A DNA stretch of 48,771 nt from Planctomycetia bacterium (GTDB lineage: Bacteria; Planctomycetota; Planctomycetia; Pirellulales; S012-138), in contig JACOUI010000243.1 in assembly GCA_016177915.1 (NCBI GenBank), positions 1-48,771 on the forward strand. The letters are read 5' to 3'. The notes beneath the pieces are model-generated. The model did not search any database. It saw nothing but the letters and a program-made list of their open reading frames with translations, and was not told the DNA's origin. The position numbers and the translations under genes were made by a program. Shown piece after piece: positions 8,172-15,244 of the stretch; within the stretch, counting starts at the first letter, position 1, and every line of letters begins with the position of its first letter.

Positions 8172-9514
8172 GATGCGCCTGGCGCCTCGGCGCGCCTCCC
8201 CCGCTCCCAGCAGAGCCAGATCACGCCCGCCGCCAGGAGCGGCAGCACGGCGACGGCTTGCAGGCCCGGGTCGTAAACGTTGAGCATCGGATCGATGGCG
8301 CGGAGGTGGTCGACGGTCCGGCCATAGAGCGTGTGCAGCGGGGCGGCGCTGGCCCAGGCGATCGTCCCCAAGAGTCCCGCCACCTTTCCCTGGTGGCGGA
8401 CGGTCAGCTCCTGCGTGAACGAATAGAAGCAGGGGAACAACGCCAGGAGTCCCGCGCCGATCGTCATCAAGAGCGCGATCAGCGCCCAGCCTTTGGGAAA
8501 AAGGGGCAGCAAGACGCCCAAGAGCGCCAGCATCGCGCCGCCAAAAAAAACCATCAGCCGCGCCCCGTGGATCGTGCGCCCGCGGCGCTTCAGCCAGAGC
8601 GTCGCCCCGCCCGCCAGAAGGCAGCCGGCCTCCGTGGCGGTGAAATAGAGGGAGATGATGTAGAGCGCGTGGGACTCGCTGTAGCCGCGGCCCTTCTCCA
8701 AAAACTGCTGCATCCAGGCGCGGTACATGTGCCAGGAGGCGTTGATGCAAATGACCACGACGGCCAGGATCAGGAACCGCCTCGTGAAGATCACCTCAAA
8801 GAACGACCGCGCGTCGGCCGCGGTTTGCCCGGCCGCCGCCAGAGCGTCCGTGCCGCTTTCGCCGGCCTGTGCCGTCCGCCCCAGCTCGCCGCGACGGATC
8901 GACACGAGCCAGGCCACGGCCCACAGCGACCCAATCGCGCCCACCACGAGAAACGGCATTCGCCAGCTTCCGACCTTGGGCGTGAGCATGACGCCGATGA
9001 TGATGGGCGTGGCGATCGCGCCGATCGACGCGCCCCCTTGCAAGACGCTGTTGCCCAGCGTGCGGTCGGCCGGCGTCAGCAGCCGCTGCGTGGTCTTCAG
9101 CGCGCAGGGCCAGTGTCCGGCCTCGAACAGGCCCAGGAACAGCCGGCACGTCAAGAGTCCGGCGTAGGTTTCCACCAGGCCCGTGCAGAAACCCATCGCC
9201 GACCACAGGAGGAGCACCGTGGGATAAAGCCAGCGGATGCTCGTGCGATCGGCGATGAAGCCGAAGATCATCGTGCCCGCCGCAAAGGCCCAGCCGAAGG
9301 CCGATTCCAGACGGCCGTAGCCCTCGTCGTTGAGCTTGAATTCCTTCTTGATCCGGCTGGAGACGTTGACCAGCGTCTGGCGGTCGACGTAGTTCACCGT
9401 GCTGGCCAAGAACAACAGGCCGCAGACCCACCACTTCCAGGCCCCCGACCGGCGGCCGGCGCCGGCCAGGGCGGCGGCATCGGGCGGCGGCGAGACGTAA
9501 GGGTTGGCGGACAA
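8168..9514 (-). CDS. MFS transporter, anion:cation symporter-like
   Basis: A 448-residue major facilitator protein with about 12 membrane helices. It starts with a soluble NPYVSPPPD-type leader common in planctomycete membrane proteins. The first helix is followed by VNYVDRQTL, typical of the ACS group (hexuronate, glucarate and phthalate transporters). The loop 2-3 motif appears as FGFIADRTSIRWLYP. A second half-domain begins near RRFLILAVVV. The start is a TTG at 9514 without an obvious ribosome-binding site, so it is provisional. The substrate is probably an organic acid or sugar acid but is not provable here. The stop codon is provided by the adjoining repeat. Confidence 0.88.
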   Translation of the reverse strand: MSANPYVSPPPDAAALAGAGRRSGAWKWWVCGLLFLASTVNYVDRQTLVNVSSRIKKEFKLNDEGYGRLESAFGWAFAAGTMIFGFIADRTSIRWLYPTVLLLWSAMGFCTGLVETYAGLLTCRLFLGLFEAGHWPCALKTTQRLLTPADRTLGNSVLQGGASIGAIATPIIIGVMLTPKVGSWRMPFLVVGAIGSLWAVAWLVSIRRGELGRTAQAGESGTDALAAAGQTAADARSFFEVIFTRRFLILAVVVICINASWHMYRAWMQQFLEKGRGYSESHALYIISLYFTATEAGCLLAGGATLWLKRRGRTIHGARLMVFFGGAMLALLGVLLPLFPKGWALIALLMTIGAGLLALFPCFYSFTQELTVRHQGKVAGLLGTIAWASAAPLHTLYGRTVDHLRAIDPMLNVYDPGLQAVAVLPLLAAGVIWLCWERGRRAEAPGAS

Positions 9515-9545
9515 GGCGGGCGGAAGTCCGGGGCGGGAATGGATG

Positions 9546-9600
9546 TCGTCTTTCGCTCCGCGAAAGAGCGTCCTTTCGCGGAGCGAAAGGCGACGATTCG
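9546..9600. repeat. Palindromic repeat, TTTCGCTCCGCGAAAG family (D)
   Basis: A composite palindrome. TTTCGCTCCGCGAAAGAGCG is followed by CTTTCGCGGAGCGAAAG and ends GGCGACGATTCGG. A second, nearly identical copy is at 14270-14327. It sits upstream of the MFS gene in the divergent interval. Confidence 0.85.
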
Positions 9601-9754
9601 GCCGCGATTCTAGGCCGCCAGCAATGCCGTCTCAAGCTGCCCTTGCCCGGACTGGGAGCATTTCCTAACGTCCGGTCCGCCATCCGGGATGCTGTCACGC
9701 GCGACGCCGGCCACATCGCCATCCATGACGCTAGTGACTTTGGAGCTGTTGCCG

Positions 9755-10837
9755 ATGCGACGTTTCGCGTTTCGGTCTTTTTTCGCGCTGGCCGGCTTAC
9801 TGCCCGTGGCAGGTCTGACGGCGACGGCGGCGACGGCCGGTTCGCCCGACTGGCCGTTTGCCTGCGCCCACGAAGCGCCCGGTGCCGGCGAAATCGCCGA
9901 AGGGGATGTCGATCCCAATGGCGTGTCGCTTGCGCCCGAGGCGTCGACGTACGACGCGATCCTGGCCGGCGGCTGGCCCGACGACCCCGCGCCGCTCGAC
10001 GACTTCTCCCTCGGACCTGAGCTTCTATCGCCAAACCACGCCGAACCGCTGCCCCCTCCCCCAGAGCCCGTCGAAGAAAAGTCCGACGACAAAAAACCAG
10101 ACGAACCCAGCACCGCTGCCAAAGTGGAAAAATCCGGGCCTGCCCTGAAAGAGAGAATCGTGCTTCCGTATCCCATCGGCGCACTCTCTCTCTGGTCGGG
10201 GAGGCTGGAGCTGGGCCTCAACGGCGCGGACGGCAACTCGCAAAACCTCAATACCCGCTCGTCGGGCAAGCTCGTCCGAAAGACGCCCAAGAACGAGCTG
10301 ACGTTCAACGTGACGCACAACTTCGCCCGCTCCGAGAGCACCCGCACCGCCGACAAGCTGCTCTACGACACGCGGCTGGAAAAGCTCTTTGCGGACAACC
10401 CCTGGCTGGCGTTTTTGCACAACTCGGTGGAGTACGACGACTTTCAGGCCTTCGACAGCCGCGTGGGCTTCGACGGGGGCGTCGGCTACCAGTGCATGAA
10501 GACGGAAACGACGACCCTCCGCGGGCGCGTCGGCGCCGGCGCCTCGCGCGAGTACGGCGTCCTCGGCAGCCGGTACATCCCCGAAGGAAACGTGAGCTGC
10601 GACTTCGAGCACAAGCTGGCCGCGCGGCACAAGCTGCTGCTCAAGAGCGAGTGGATTCCGGACCTGGAGGACTTTGAGGAGTTCCGCGCCAAGAACGACC
10701 TGGCGATCGAGACGGGCCTCGACGTCTTGGGGCCGACAAGCCTGAAGATGGGCGTGGTCGACCAGTACGACTCGACGCCGCACGGCAAGCGGCGGAACGA
10801 CGTGCAGTACACGGCCCAGGTGGTGTGGGAGTTCTGA
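9755..10837 (+). CDS. DUF481-family outer-membrane protein (YdiY-like)
   Basis: A 360-residue protein with a Sec signal peptide (MRRFAFRS, then a hydrophobic run ending TATAATA, about 29 residues), and a low-complexity acidic/Pro-rich linker to about residue 145. The C-terminal DUF481 domain (salt-induced outer-membrane protein type) begins at WSGRLELGLNGADGNSQNLN. The domain shows alternating beta strands (NELTFNVTHNF, WLAFLHNSVEYDDF, KHKLLLKSEW-like) and ends in a terminal aromatic, VVWEF, as expected of an outer-membrane barrel. The ATG at 9755 has GGAG upstream. Upstream in-frame codons would spoil the signal peptide. Confidence 0.88.
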   Translation: MRRFAFRSFFALAGLLPVAGLTATAATAGSPDWPFACAHEAPGAGEIAEGDVDPNGVSLAPEASTYDAILAGGWPDDPAPLDDFSLGPELLSPNHAEPLPPPPEPVEEKSDDKKPDEPSTAAKVEKSGPALKERIVLPYPIGALSLWSGRLELGLNGADGNSQNLNTRSSGKLVRKTPKNELTFNVTHNFARSESTRTADKLLYDTRLEKLFADNPWLAFLHNSVEYDDFQAFDSRVGFDGGVGYQCMKTETTTLRGRVGAGASREYGVLGSRYIPEGNVSCDFEHKLAARHKLLLKSEWIPDLEDFEEFRAKNDLAIETGLDVLGPTSLKMGVVDQYDSTPHGKRRNDVQYTAQVVWEF

Positions 10838-10839
10838 AA

Positions 10840-11003
10840 GTAGCCCTCACGCTCCTACGAAAGTAGCCCTCACGCTCCGCGTGAGGCAGCCGAAGCGGGC
10901 GCCGTCCGCGCGCTCAGCGAGTTCGCAGTGCCGGCGGGCTCGCCACCGCAACGCCACGTCTCGCGGAGCGAGACGGCTACGAGTAGCCCTCACGCTCCGA
11001 GCC
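10840..11003. repeat. Repeat cluster, TAGCCCTCACGCTCC family (E)
   Basis: Three copies of GTAGCCCTCACGCTCC occur (near 10851, 10863 and 10984; the second runs into CGCGTGAGG, making a palindrome). Also present is GTCTCGCGGAGCGAGAC, a perfect-type palindrome, near 10957-10973. The cluster fills the gap after the DUF481 gene. No gene is seen here. Confidence 0.75.
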
Positions 11004-11124
11004 GCCTCCTAAGCCCCCGTTGCACTCCGGTGGGATTTGATCGCCGTTGACGGTACATTCGCGGTAAGCTGCGCCGCCTGGATCCACGGCGCGTAGCCGC
11101 GATTCCGCCTTGTTGGCGTCATCT

Positions 11125-11646
11125 GTGTCTCGAAAGAAGAAGCACGACCGCCCCGCGCCGCCCTCAGACACGCGCGTCGCCTGCCGCAAGGTCCAGGGCC
11201 AGGACGCCTGGGAGCTGGTCCACCCGCGCTGCGCGCTGGAGCGGGCCGACGACCTGGCCGACGTCCAAGCCATGCTGGGCGCCGGCGAAATCGACGTCGC
11301 CCGCGACGAGGTCCGCTGGCTGCTCAAGGAATGCTCCGACTTCATTGCCGGGCACCGGCTCTTGGGCGAATTGGCGCTGGCCGAGGAGGACTATGCCCTG
11401 GCCCGCGGGCATTTCGGCTATGCCTTTCGCATCGGGCTCAAGGCGCTGGGCGAGCCGCTGCCCGGCCTTGTTCCTTACGCGCGGCCGGACAACCAGGGCT
11501 TTTTGGAATCGGGCAAGGGGCTGGCGTTTTGCCTCGACAAGCTGGGCAAGCGGGAGATGGCGCTGGAGGTAGTCGAGACGCTCCTGGCGCTCGACCCCAG
11601 CGACCCGCTGGCCGTGGGCGCTTGGCGCAAGGAGTGGTCGTCGTAG
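11125..11646 (+). CDS. Small helical-repeat (TPR-like) protein
   Basis: A 173-residue soluble protein starting MSRKKKHDRP, with a basic N-terminus. It is all-alpha by composition. IDVARDEVRWLLKE, FIAGHRLLGELALAEEDYALARGHFGYAF and GLAFCLDKLGKREMALEVVE are TPR-like helical pairs between residues about 55 and 165. The conserved-looking VQGQDAWELVHPRCALERADDL block precedes them. The start is uncertain: GTG at 11125 is used; a TTG at 11110 would add five residues. The TAG stop (11644-11646) is the first TAG of the following repeat array. The function is unknown. Confidence 0.72.
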   Translation: MSRKKKHDRPAPPSDTRVACRKVQGQDAWELVHPRCALERADDLADVQAMLGAGEIDVARDEVRWLLKECSDFIAGHRLLGELALAEEDYALARGHFGYAFRIGLKALGEPLPGLVPYARPDNQGFLESGKGLAFCLDKLGKREMALEVVETLLALDPSDPLAVGAWRKEWSS

Positions 11647-11790
11647 GGTAGGCGGCCCGCCTGCCATTTTTCGTAGGGCAGGCGGCCCGCCTGCCATTTT
11701 TCGTAGGGCAGGCGGCTCGCCTGCCATTTTTCGTAGGGCAGGCGGCTCGCCTGCCATTCTTGTCGGACGCATTGAGAAATGCGTCCTACA
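11643..11790. repeat. Four tandem 30-base family-B repeats plus one small palindrome
   Basis: Four units of GTAGGG(C/T)AGGCGG(C/T) followed by CCGCCTGCCATTTTTC-type sequence repeat with a 30-base period from 11643 to about 11762. Then comes a different stem, GGACGCATT-gag-AATGCGTCC (about 11765-11786). The first unit carries the stop codon of the preceding gene. The absence of unique spacers rules out a CRISPR. Confidence 0.9.
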
Positions 11791-11884
11791 GTTCACTTCC
11801 CGCATGCAAGGCCGTAGGCTGGATTCGCGCGACGAGTCGATTTGCTCGTTGTAGCGACCACATTCCGGCATGCGAGGTCCGCCC

Positions 11885-12730
11885 ATGAAACTGCGCGTTG
11901 CATTCTCTCTCGCCGCCCTCGGCGTTCTCTGTTTCCCGGCAGCGGCGCAGGACAAGCCGAAGGAAAAGCCCGATTGGGTCGACGCGATGCGTAAGGTGCA
12001 CGCGAAGTTCGCAGGCGAAAAGCGCACGTTCGCGCAATTCGGCGACTCGATCACCGTCACGATGGCCTTCTGGACGCCGATGCTCTACGAGAAGCCCAAA
12101 AACATGGACGAGGCCGCGGCCAAGGACTACGAGCTCGTCAAAGAGCACCTGCACGAAAAATGCTTTCGGGAGTGGAAGGGGGCGAAGTTCGGCAGCGAAG
12201 GGGGCATGACGATCCGCTGGGCGCACGAAAACGTCGATCGCTGGCTCGACGAATTGAAGCCCGAGGTCGCCCTCGTCATGTTCGGCACGAACGACCTCGG
12301 GCAATTGGAAGTCGATGAATATCGCCAGAAGACGCGCGAGGTCGTCGAGAAGTGCCTCGATCGCGGGACGGTGGTCATCCTGAGCACGATCCCGCCGCGG
12401 CACGGGCACGACAAAAAGGCGACCCAGTTCGCCGACGCCGTCCGCCAGGTAGCCCGCGAGTTGAAGGTGCCGCTCTGCGACTACATGGCCGAGTGCCTGA
12501 AGCGTCGGCCGGACGACTGGGACGGCACGCTGGCGAAGTTCAAGGACCGCGAGGGCTACGACGTCTTGACGCTGGTCGCCGGCGACGGCGTTCACCCCTC
12601 GAACCCCAAGGAATTCAGGAGCGACTTTTCGGCCGAGGGTTTAGGGACGAGCGGTTACACGCTGCGGAATTACGTGGTGCTGCGGTCGTATGCGGAGGTG
12701 CTGCGGGAGGTGATTCAGGCAAAGCCGTAG
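11885..12730 (+). CDS. Secreted SGNH/GDSL-family hydrolase
   Basis: A 281-residue protein with a signal peptide (about residues 1-21, cut near AAAQ) and the SGNH hydrolase blocks. Block I is FGDSIT with catalytic Ser55. A Gly-containing block II (GGMTIRW) follows. Block III is FGTNDLGQ with the oxyanion Asn. Block V is GDGVHPS with the catalytic Asp and His. Members are esterases, lipases or carbohydrate acetylesterases. The start ATG at 11885 has GAGG upstream. The TAG stop (12728-12730) lies in a family-B repeat. It should act outside the cytoplasm, perhaps on acylated polysaccharide (inference). Confidence 0.9.
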   Translation: MKLRVAFSLAALGVLCFPAAAQDKPKEKPDWVDAMRKVHAKFAGEKRTFAQFGDSITVTMAFWTPMLYEKPKNMDEAAAKDYELVKEHLHEKCFREWKGAKFGSEGGMTIRWAHENVDRWLDELKPEVALVMFGTNDLGQLEVDEYRQKTREVVEKCLDRGTVVILSTIPPRHGHDKKATQFADAVRQVARELKVPLCDYMAECLKRRPDDWDGTLAKFKDREGYDVLTLVAGDGVHPSNPKEFRSDFSAEGLGTSGYTLRNYVVLRSYAEVLREVIQAKP

Positions 12731-12749
12731 GGCAGGCGGCCCGCCTCCC
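12727..12749. repeat. Family-B palindromic repeat
   Basis: One copy of GTAGGGCAGGCGG-CCCGCCTCCC directly at the end of the SGNH hydrolase gene, supplying its TAG. It is followed by a CTCGTACTCGTAATCG-type simple sequence. Confidence 0.85.
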
Positions 12750-12786
12750 CTTCTTCCTCCTCGTACTCGTAATCGTCCTCGTACTC

Positions 12787-12820
12787 GATTTTGGATTTTC
12801 GATTTTGGATTTTGGATTGG
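12787..12820. repeat. A/T-rich ATTTTGGATT low-complexity tract
   Basis: Three to four GATTTTGGAT units immediately before the LRR gene, resembling the tract at 1675-1712. It may provide an A+T-rich promoter region for the LRR gene, but no clear -35/-10 pair is seen. Confidence 0.5.
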
Positions 12821-12824
12821 GCAG

Positions 12825-13389
12825 ATGGAGGCGGAGAAGTTCCGGCAAGGCATGGCGCGCCGCTTTCGATTGCAGTTCCGCCTGGCGACGCTGCTTTTCG
12901 TCGTCACCGTCGTGGCCATCGTCGTCGGCGGCTACATCGAAAGGGCCCGCCGCGCCGATCGGGCGATCAAGCGACTCGAGTCGCTGGGCGCCGGAATTGG
13001 GTATCACCACTGGGTCGAGGCAGGTTGGTTCGAGAAGTGGAATGGATTTACGGATCCTCGCAGGGTCCTCCACGTCGACGTTGCGAATTGCGCCGTCGGC
13101 GACGACGACCTGTGGGTGGTCCAGGAGATGCCGAGGCTGCGGGGTTTCACCGCGCATGACGCGCGCGTCACGGACCGCACGTGCGCTTATCTTGCCAAGC
13201 TCGAGAACCTGACATCCGTGGATTTATCGCACTGCGGCGTTCGCGGCCCCGGCCTGGGCCACCTTCAGGACCCCCTTGCTCGTCCGCGTGGACGTGCGGG
13301 GAACCAAGGTCACGCCGCAAGGGCTTGAAGCGTTTCGCAAGAAGCGGCCGGACGTGCAGTTGCTGGCGGATGAGCGGGAAGAGCCGTGA
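12825..13389 (+). pseudogene. Membrane-anchored leucine-rich-repeat protein with a frameshift
   Basis: The N-terminus RFRLQFRLATLLFVVTVVAIVVGG (shown here only as a type; residues about 13-35) is the transmembrane start typical of planctomycete LRR proteins. LRR-like text follows: VDVANCAVGDDDLWVVQEM, FTAHDARVTDRTCAYLAKL and SVDLSHCGVRGPGLGHL. After the five-C run at 13271-13275 the original frame continues as an Arg/Gly-rich tail ending at 13328. The frame shifted by one base continues the LRR (LLVRVDVRGTKVTPQGLEAF and on to EREEP) to a TGA at 13387-13389. Removing one C restores a single protein of about 187 residues. This is either a true frameshift or a homopolymer sequencing error. Confidence 0.78.
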
Positions 13390-13493
13390 AGTCGTGAGGT
13401 TCGGCCATTCGCGCTCGCGGTTGACACGCGAGCGTGGACGCCCTAGCGTTGATGCAGGGGATTCGGCCCGCTCAACGCCGCAGAGAAGTGCCC

Positions 13494-13781
13494 ATGACGC
13501 AGCGCATCGAACTGTCCGCCGCCGACATGCCCCTTCGCGATTTTATCGCGGGGCTGGCGCCGATCCGCGAGCCTGTGGAGCTTGTGCTGCGCGGGACGGC
13601 GGTCGCCAGGATCGTGCCGCCTTCCGAGCTTTCCGACGCCGAGAAGCAGCAAATCCTGGACGAAGGTTGGGCGGTGGTCGACAAAACGCGCGCGCGAATG
13701 AAGGGCGTCAAGAGCTCCGTCGTTCGAAAGGCCGTCGACAAGGCCGTGCGTGCCGTGCGCCATGAAAAGCGCCGTCGTTGA
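13494..13781 (+). CDS. Putative antitoxin of a PIN-domain module
   Basis: A 95-residue protein with a Phd/VapB-like layout. A short N-terminal beta region (MTQRIELSAADMPLRDFI) is followed by VELVLRGTAVARIVPPSELS, resembling the 'vvit.ngkpvAvLvp' strand of antitoxins, then by an acidic helix and a very basic C-terminal tail (KAVDKAVRAVRHEKRRR). It overlaps the PIN toxin by 20 bases, which is normal for type II pairs. Its family is inferred mainly from the neighbour. Confidence 0.7.
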   Translation: MTQRIELSAADMPLRDFIAGLAPIREPVELVLRGTAVARIVPPSELSDAEKQQILDEGWAVVDKTRARMKGVKSSVVRKAVDKAVRAVRHEKRRR

Positions 13782-14202
13782 CACCAACGTGATCATCGCC
13801 GGCGTCCTGTCCAGCAGCCCCCGCAGCGCCAGCCGCGCTGTATTGGACCGGCACCGCACCGGCGACTTCCTGCTCGTGCTCTCACCGGATACGTTGCGCG
13901 AGATTCGCAGCGTTCTTGCGCATTCCGAGCTGCGCGCCGTCCACGGCATGACCGACGCGGACATTCGACACTTTTGCCGCGCTCTTCAGGTGGCGAGCCA
14001 GGTCTTCCCCGGTTCCTTGGTCGTGCCCCCAGCGGTGACGCGCGACCTGACGGACACCAAGTGGGTAGCGCTGGCGCTCGAATCAGGCGCGGACTTTCTG
14101 GTCACCAACGATCAGAGGCACCTCCATCGGCTGAAGGCGATCGGCCGGACGCGGATCGCGACACCGGCACGGTTTCTTCGCGAATTGGCACAAAAGCCCT
14201 GA
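13762..14202 (+). CDS. PIN-domain toxin (putative VapC/PilT-type ribonuclease)
   Basis: A 146-residue PIN-domain protein. MKSAVVDTNVIIAGVLSSS carries the first catalytic Asp (residue 7) in the DTN motif. SPDTLREI holds a conserved acidic residue, and DTKWVALALESGADFLVTND supplies the D...TND acidic residues near the C-terminus. It belongs to the COG1569-like group of putative toxins, expected to cleave RNA with divalent metal. The start at 13762 is within the antitoxin end. The gene pair stands alone between the LRR gene and a convergent AlkD-like gene. Confidence 0.85.
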   Translation: MKSAVVDTNVIIAGVLSSSPRSASRAVLDRHRTGDFLLVLSPDTLREIRSVLAHSELRAVHGMTDADIRHFCRALQVASQVFPGSLVVPPAVTRDLTDTKWVALALESGADFLVTNDQRHLHRLKAIGRTRIATPARFLRELAQKP

Positions 14203-14269
14203 TGGCGACGATCGGTCGCCCATGCGCGCGAGGGGGTGTCGTCAGCTCTTAGGGTCGAACGAAATCAGT

Positions 14270-14327
14270 GTCGTCTTTCGCTCCGCGAAAGAGCGTCCTT
14301 TCGCGGAGCAAAAGGCGACGATTCGGG
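14270..14327. repeat. Palindromic repeat, TTTCGCTCCGCGAAAG family (D)
   Basis: A second copy of the element at 9546-9600, with one visible difference (gagcAaaagg for gagcGaaagg). It lies between the convergent PIN toxin and AlkD-like genes. Confidence 0.85.
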
Positions 14328-14348
14328 AAGTTATTTTTCGGCCGCTCC

Positions 14349-15068
14349 TTAGCAATGCATCCGCGCCTTCGCCTTCACCTTTCCCTTCCCCTTCTTCGCC
14401 CGGCGCGCCGCCACCTTCTTGATGTACGACGCCGCGTCCGGCGTCGTGCAGCCCGTCTCGCCGTGGTCCACCTCCACCTTGCCGATCCGGCCCGCCGCCT
14501 CGATGGCCCGCTTCTGGAAGGCCGGGCTGCGCAGGCCGATGCAGATGAGCGCGGTGTTCATCGCGTGGCGGACGCGGTTCCTCTCGGAATGGATGGCGCG
14601 TTCCACGCGGGTGAGGATTTTTTGCAGGAACTCGTCGGCGACGGCGCCGTCGCTCATCGCCAGGCGCCCCACCAGGCCCCAGCCGGCCGCCGCCATCCAC
14701 TCCCCTTTGGCGTCGATCCATTTTTCCATTTTCTTCTGCGCCAGCGGCGTCTTGCCGACCAGGGTCGCGAAGGCGTCGGCGAGCACGTGGCTGTCCAGGT
14801 CCAGGGCCCAACTCTCGAGCAGCCTGTCGGTCATCCTCGCCGGGTCGGCGATCATCGTGGCCAGCACGCGCGCGTCGTGAATTCCCGACTCCCACAGCGC
14901 CTCGGCCAGGGCCTGGTCGGTCTGGATGCGTTGGGTGAGCTTGCCGAGGTGGGCGTAGCTGACGCCGTACATGCTGGGGCCGACGCCGTAGCGGGCGTAG
15001 ACCTTGCGGTTCTGCTGGGTGCCCAGCGATTGCAGCTCGCGGAGGACGTCGGACGCGGAATTGGCCAT
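14349..15068 (-). CDS. AlkD-like DNA alkylation repair protein
   Basis: A 239-residue all-helical HEAT-like protein of the DNA alkylation repair (AlkD/AlkC-type) superfamily, whose founding members excise alkylated bases. The segments YGVSYAHLGKLTQRI, LWESGIHDARVLATMIADP and LAMSDGAVADEFLQKILTRVERAIHSERN are typical of the fold, with WALDLDSHVLADAF and WAAAGWGLVGRLA-like blocks between. The tail is very basic (AARRAKKGKGKVKAKARMHC), which may help DNA contact. The ATG at 15068 is preceded by AAAGGA. An upstream extension in the same frame is a shadow of the opposite-phase cytochrome gene. Whether it is an active glycosylase cannot be judged. Confidence 0.82.
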   Translation of the reverse strand: MANSASDVLRELQSLGTQQNRKVYARYGVGPSMYGVSYAHLGKLTQRIQTDQALAEALWESGIHDARVLATMIADPARMTDRLLESWALDLDSHVLADAFATLVGKTPLAQKKMEKWIDAKGEWMAAAGWGLVGRLAMSDGAVADEFLQKILTRVERAIHSERNRVRHAMNTALICIGLRSPAFQKRAIEAAGRIGKVEVDHGETGCTTPDAASYIKKVAARRAKKGKGKVKAKARMHC

Positions 15069-15244
15069 GGGGGGGTCCTTTCGAGGTGCTCGCCGATGAT
15101 GAATTGCGATGAGACGGGTCGGTCTGTGCAAGGCGACGGCCATTGTACTGTCGGAACGTCCCGCCTGCAAAAACGTTGAGAAAGAACCTGCACGCCCTCG
15201 CGCGAGAACGGCGACGACGAGCACGAGCAGGAGAGCACAGAAGC

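Noticed and set aside
11643-11790. Regular 30-base repeats suggesting a CRISPR array
   Set aside because: The repeats abut directly with no unique spacers, and no cas gene is present.
13434-13493. Longer antitoxin start
   Set aside because: The extra residues are not antitoxin-like, and the ATG at 13494 matches the usual N-terminus.
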